From Phycisphaerales bacterium (lineage in GTDB: Bacteria; Planctomycetota; Phycisphaerae; Phycisphaerales; SM1A02), in the NCBI GenBank assembly GCA_029246705.1, contig JAQWMQ010000003.1, positions 20,994 to 84,993 on the forward strand: a DNA stretch of 64,000 nt. The letters are read 5' to 3'. Below are positions 61,191 through 64,000 of this stretch, piece by piece; position 1 is the stretch's first letter; every line of letters starts with the position of its first letter. The position numbers and the translations under genes were made by a program. The notes under the pieces were generated by a model, which had not been told where the DNA came from, searched no databases, and saw only the letters and a list, made by a program, of their open reading frames with translations.

Positions 61191-61350
61191 CCGTCGAGGT
61201 TCTATTCAAGGCTGGTGGCGTCGTCATCAGGGGGAATCGAATCCCCTTCCATTTGAAGAGTCGTTCGGTCACCTTCATATCGTCATGTCATGGTGTGTCC
61301 ATCAGCTCCAGTCGGTCACCGGAACGATGATAATCATCATTCCGTTCAAC

Positions 61351-61379
61351 TTGCGAACCAAGTAAGTAAGATTGATAAC
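61351..61379 (+). promoter_or_regulatory. candidate promoter for the thioesterase gene
   Basis: TTGCGA (61351-61356), 17-base spacer, GATAAC (61374-61379), in an AT-rich intergenic stretch between divergent genes. Far (163 bases) from the ATG, so tentative. Confidence 0.25.
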
Positions 61380-61541
61380 CTTGTCATTATGGTCTGTAGC
61401 GGTTGTCTTTGCTGCTTATTCCGGACATGTGAAAAAATGAACTGGCAGGTTTGGAATTGTCACGGGTTGCGTGATGATATCGATCTGTACGTCGTCCCTC
61501 ATAATCGTTGAACAGGTCTGCGCTGCTTCCGACTGAACGGC

Positions 61542-62516
61542 ATGGGTATACTCGCCAATAATCTCTACAACCTCTCATTGATCGCCATGGGCGACCAGGG
61601 AGATGTCGAGTCGCCACTTCCAACTCGATTGGACTTCAGCAAGTTCGATTCCGCTTCGATCGCACACTTCGAGCGTCTTGTGGCAAGCCGATTCGGTCGT
61701 TCATGGGACATCGATATCCAGCATGCGGGATTGGACTTGAAGGCTCTGGCCCAGGAGCTCGAACAGCTTCCCCAGGTCAGTTCCCCTGAACGCCTTCATA
61801 CCTTCAGGGAAACGGAATTTCGTGACGCCGGCATGGTCTTGTTCTTTCCCGGACAGCACGGACTGGCTCGAACCTTTCAACGATTCAGCGACCTCATCGA
61901 TGACCGGCATTCCGTTCTTGCCGTTGACTACGATGGTCTTGACGAACGTGTCATTTCATCGAAGACCATGCAGCAGAGCGTGGACGTATTCCATCGCGTG
62001 CTTCTGGAGAAGCACGAAGAACTCGTGGGCCGCCTTGCCAACGGTGGGGGGGAAGTCGTTCTCTTCGGATTCTGCATCGGTGGGTGTTACGCACATGAAT
62101 TTGCGAGAATCCTGGTTGAAAGGCACGACATCAACGTTCGCCTGGTGATCTTCGACGGTCACCCTGCCGAGTGGTATTCAGGTACGGGAGCTCGTGATCT
62201 GTTCAGAAAGACGAAGAAGGTGCTGCAGATCGTGCGTGCCAAAGGGCGCATCGAGCGCAGCCTCGTTCGTCAGGGGCGCAGGCAGCTTCATCTTCTCGGC
62301 AAGCATGTGAGTGTGGAACTGGATGTCCCGGCCCTGCTCCTGCGGTCGAATTCAATCGAGGAATCCTGGGGTCTTTCGCAGGAAGCCTGGCAGCCTTTCG
62401 TTCGGGAGTGCCAGCAGGTCGATATCCCGGATCTGTCCCATCTGGATCTGTTTCAAAGGCGCATGGAAGCACGACTGTCTCCCTACCTTGAACCCGGTTA
62501 CCGGTTTGTTTCTTGA
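61542..62516 (+). CDS. carrier protein-thioesterase didomain with cysteine nucleophile
   Basis: 324 residues (start at 61542; 61590 is also possible). Residues about 30-75 look like a small carrier domain with Ser37 in KFDSASIAHFERL. The rest is an alpha/beta-hydrolase thioesterase: GFCIGG at 176-181 has Cys178 in place of the usual Ser; Asp205 (LVIFDGHPAEW) and His300 (DLSHLDLF) complete the triad. Releases or transfers a carrier-bound chain. It lies in the second locus between the P450 genes and the precursor peptide gene. Carrier-domain reading is tentative. Confidence 0.8.
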   Translation: MGILANNLYNLSLIAMGDQGDVESPLPTRLDFSKFDSASIAHFERLVASRFGRSWDIDIQHAGLDLKALAQELEQLPQVSSPERLHTFRETEFRDAGMVLFFPGQHGLARTFQRFSDLIDDRHSVLAVDYDGLDERVISSKTMQQSVDVFHRVLLEKHEELVGRLANGGGEVVLFGFCIGGCYAHEFARILVERHDINVRLVIFDGHPAEWYSGTGARDLFRKTKKVLQIVRAKGRIERSLVRQGRRQLHLLGKHVSVELDVPALLLRSNSIEESWGLSQEAWQPFVRECQQVDIPDLSHLDLFQRRMEARLSPYLEPGYRFVS

Positions 62517-62938
62517 ATGCCGGGTTGATCCGACCCCGGACACGATCGGTCCTCTCCGAAATCTCGCATCGGTAACGACCTTCCCTTGACTCATGACTGG
62601 ACATGAATCCAGTCGATGAAGGCCGCATCCGAGGCGATGCTGTCTTCAGTCAGTTGAAATCTCATGATGAAAACGACCTGTGCTCCGTTGTCGTATCGCT
62701 TTCTTGTCCCTTGCAGGCAAGCGCTTCAAGGGCGGATCCACGGCCGGATCCTGTGAAACCAGGAATCTGCACCCGCTCATCGGCGTCTGGAGAAATGTCG
62801 ACGCATGAATCGATCTTGATCAGAGCGGTTCGTTCGGCGACGAAGAACCGGGCGGTGTGCCTGGTACATGTGGTTAGTGCGGTCAGTGGTCGTGTCTGGA
62901 AGCAATGAGGCATGCGCTTTTGGTGTGAACTCATGAAT

Positions 62939-62971
62939 GACGACCGGCCTGCATGATGCAGGCCGGTCGTC
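62939..62971 (-). terminator. palindromic hairpin after the precursor peptide gene
   Basis: GACGACCGGCCTGC and GCAGGCCGGTCGTC form a 14-base stem around a short loop, 70 bases past the peptide gene stop at 63041. No long T-run on either strand. Confidence 0.6.
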
Positions 62972-63040
62972 GGTGGTCGATGGGTATGCCTTCGTGGATG
63001 AGTCAGTTGGCAGGTGGTGTCCACCTTGGCGGATGAGCCT

Positions 63041-63352
63041 TCAGCACTGTGGTGTGCATACCTGGCAGACTGAAGCACCCCAGCCCTCGGAACACTGCAG
63101 TTTGCCCGATCCACCCGCAGCCATGCCCAGCTCCTGGTCGGTCAGGTTGTCTGACGTGTCTGGTGCCGTGGGGAAGGTGATGTTGATCGTATTATCAGTG
63201 TTCTCGACGATGTTCACATTGACCTCGTCGGGGACGTCGATGTCGTATTCCTTGAGGACGGCCCTGGGGTCGCTCATGAAGCGAGCCTTCAGGGCTTCGT
63301 CGTTCCAGCAGGCAGAAAAGAGTGCACTGAGTTTCATTTTTTGATCTGTCAT
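63041..63352 (-). CDS. RiPP precursor peptide with nitrile-hydratase-type leader
   Basis: 103 residues from ATG 63352, with GGAG eight bases upstream. Residues 1-79 match the NHLP leader type (KLSALFSACWNDEALKARFM, SDPRAVLKEYDIDVP, EVNVNIVEN) and end in LTDQELGMAAGG, a double-Gly cleavage site at 80-81. The predicted 22-residue core (82-103) has Cys at 87, 96, 99 and 103, three Ser and one Thr. NHLP leaders serve proteusins, lanthipeptides and related products. No modifying enzyme of those types is seen within the window. Confidence 0.82.
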   Translation of the reverse strand: MTDQKMKLSALFSACWNDEALKARFMSDPRAVLKEYDIDVPDEVNVNIVENTDNTINITFPTAPDTSDNLTDQELGMAAGGSGKLQCSEGWGASVCQVCTPQC

Positions 63353-63621
63353 GAGTGGGTCTCCATTTCAATTATCTTTTTAGACGATTTCGGGGTGGAT
63401 GAAAACGCCGTCACTCCCCTGATGACTGAATCATAATCTGTTCTGGACAGTAACTCATCTGGGTTTCGATGAATTCACCACTTTGTCCGCCGATAGGGGC
63501 TGCTTTGGGTGCAAGACTGATCGTCAGATGGTGCTCGGTGGTGGTGCGTCCATGAGAACGAGTTCTCCGACATGTTGTGACCTGATGCCTGCACGAAATC
63601 TGTTGCCGGATCGGCTTGCGC
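63353..63621. other. intergenic stretch, nothing recognised
   Basis: A 269-base region upstream of the precursor peptide gene and downstream of the membrane protein gene. It should hold the peptide promoter, but no clear motif pair was found. Confidence 0.5.
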
Positions 63622-64000
63622 CTAGTCCTTCATCGGTCTCTGATACAGCCAGAGTGTGAGCAGGGCGAGCCCGAAGGCGACGCCGACGATGAGGCTGCCG
63701 GGAATCCACCCGACGAGCAAAGGCAGGATCGCATTCGTATCGGCGTATGCTTCGCCAGGAGCTTTGGGCATCGACTGCCAGACCCGGTACCCCTTGTCGA
63801 CTCCGAGCGCCAGCCCGAACCAGATGCAGAGAACTCCGGTTAACAGCAGGGGGGCTCGTCCCCAGTACGAGCGATTCCGTGCCGCGAGCATCCCGCAGGT
63901 GATGCCGCCCAGAAGACCGATTCCGGCGACCGTGAAGGAGGCCGCCGAAAAAGATTGTCCGTAGTCCGGTTTGTAGGCGATCCAGAATCCGATGATGACC
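63622..64000 (-). CDS. membrane protein (5' end beyond window)
   Basis: The frame is open past the ATG at 63891 to the right edge, adding VIIGFWIAYKPDYGQSFSAA, then FTVAGIGLLGGITCG, so the gene starts outside the window. Up to four hydrophobic segments (for example APLLLTGVLCIWFGLALGV and PGSLIVGVAFGLALLTLWL). Not recognised; too short to classify. Possibly an immunity or transport component of the locus, but this is only a guess from position. Confidence 0.6.
   Translation of the reverse strand, partial: VIIGFWIAYKPDYGQSFSAASFTVAGIGLLGGITCGMLAARNRSYWGRAPLLLTGVLCIWFGLALGVDKGYRVWQSMPKAPGEAYADTNAILPLLVGWIPGSLIVGVAFGLALLTLWLYQRPMKD

Noticed and set aside
61191..61541. Possible tRNA or small RNA in the AT-rich intergenic region
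   Set aside because: No cloverleaf or clear stem set seen; treated as a divergent promoter region.
62603..63114. Open frames on both strands between thioesterase and peptide genes
   Set aside because: No ribosome site or recognisable domain, and the minus-strand frame overlaps the precursor peptide gene.

Overview
This window is GC-rich bacterial chromosomal DNA, most likely from the phylum Planctomycetota and probably the class Phycisphaerae. That placement is inferred. It rests on several secreted proteins ending in dockerin-like calcium-binding repeats, large Ser/Thr receptor kinases, a long RCC1-repeat surface protein, and membrane proteins carrying CxxC...CxxC zinc ribbons of the planctomycete type. 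No rRNA, tRNA, insertion sequence, phage gene or CRISPR array was seen.

Region 1 (1-10.8 kb) is the ribosomal protein and RNA polymerase block, all on the minus strand: rplK-rplA-rplJ-rplL, a strong terminator, then rpoB and rpoC (rpoC runs off the left edge). secE and nusG, usually just upstream of rplK, are not there. Region 2 (11-25.8 kb) is a mixed stretch: a secreted zinc metallopeptidase, a gene-poor patch with one doubtful frame, an M20 amidohydrolase, tsaD coupled to a GGQ release-factor-like gene, hflX, a possible PD-(D/E)XK protein, a lone MshEN-type domain, an esterase, a DUF4190/pseudopilin-like protein, a class III aminotransferase and a GT2 glycosyltransferase.

Region 3 (25.7-36.5 kb) is the most interesting block. 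It is a tightly packed minus-strand operon with many 1-8 base gaps or overlaps. In transcription order it encodes an ABC ATPase, two lipid acyltransferases, an ABC permease, an acyl carrier protein, a FabZ-type dehydratase, a ketosynthase and a degenerate ketosynthase (chain-length-factor-like) fused in one polypeptide, a chorismatase, a flavin-dependent halogenase-like enzyme and an AMP-forming ligase. This resembles xanthomonadin/aryl-polyene pathways. The proposed logic is: chorismate to hydroxybenzoate, activation by the ligase, loading on the carrier protein, polyene extension by KS-CLF and dehydratase, possible halogenation, lipid attachment by the acyltransferases and export by the ABC pair. 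No dedicated ketoreductase is present.

Region 4 (36.7-56 kb) holds an MFS exporter, a Ser/Thr kinase fused to an extracellular Leu/Ile/Val-binding-type receptor, a cupin, a PAS histidine kinase with receiver, an RCC1 giant, a second Ser/Thr kinase, a duplicated membrane zinc-ribbon protein and two paralogous secreted proteins. Between and beside the two paralogs lie orphan dockerin fragments and similar hairpins.

Region 5 (56.0-63.4 kb) looks like a second biosynthetic locus. It has a fatty-acyl-AMP ligase-like enzyme, two cytochromes P450, a carrier protein, a carrier-thioesterase didomain protein with a cysteine nucleophile, and a small precursor peptide with a nitrile-hydratase-type leader, a Gly-Gly cleavage site and a four-cysteine core. 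The dedicated peptide-modifying enzymes, if any, would be to the right of the window.
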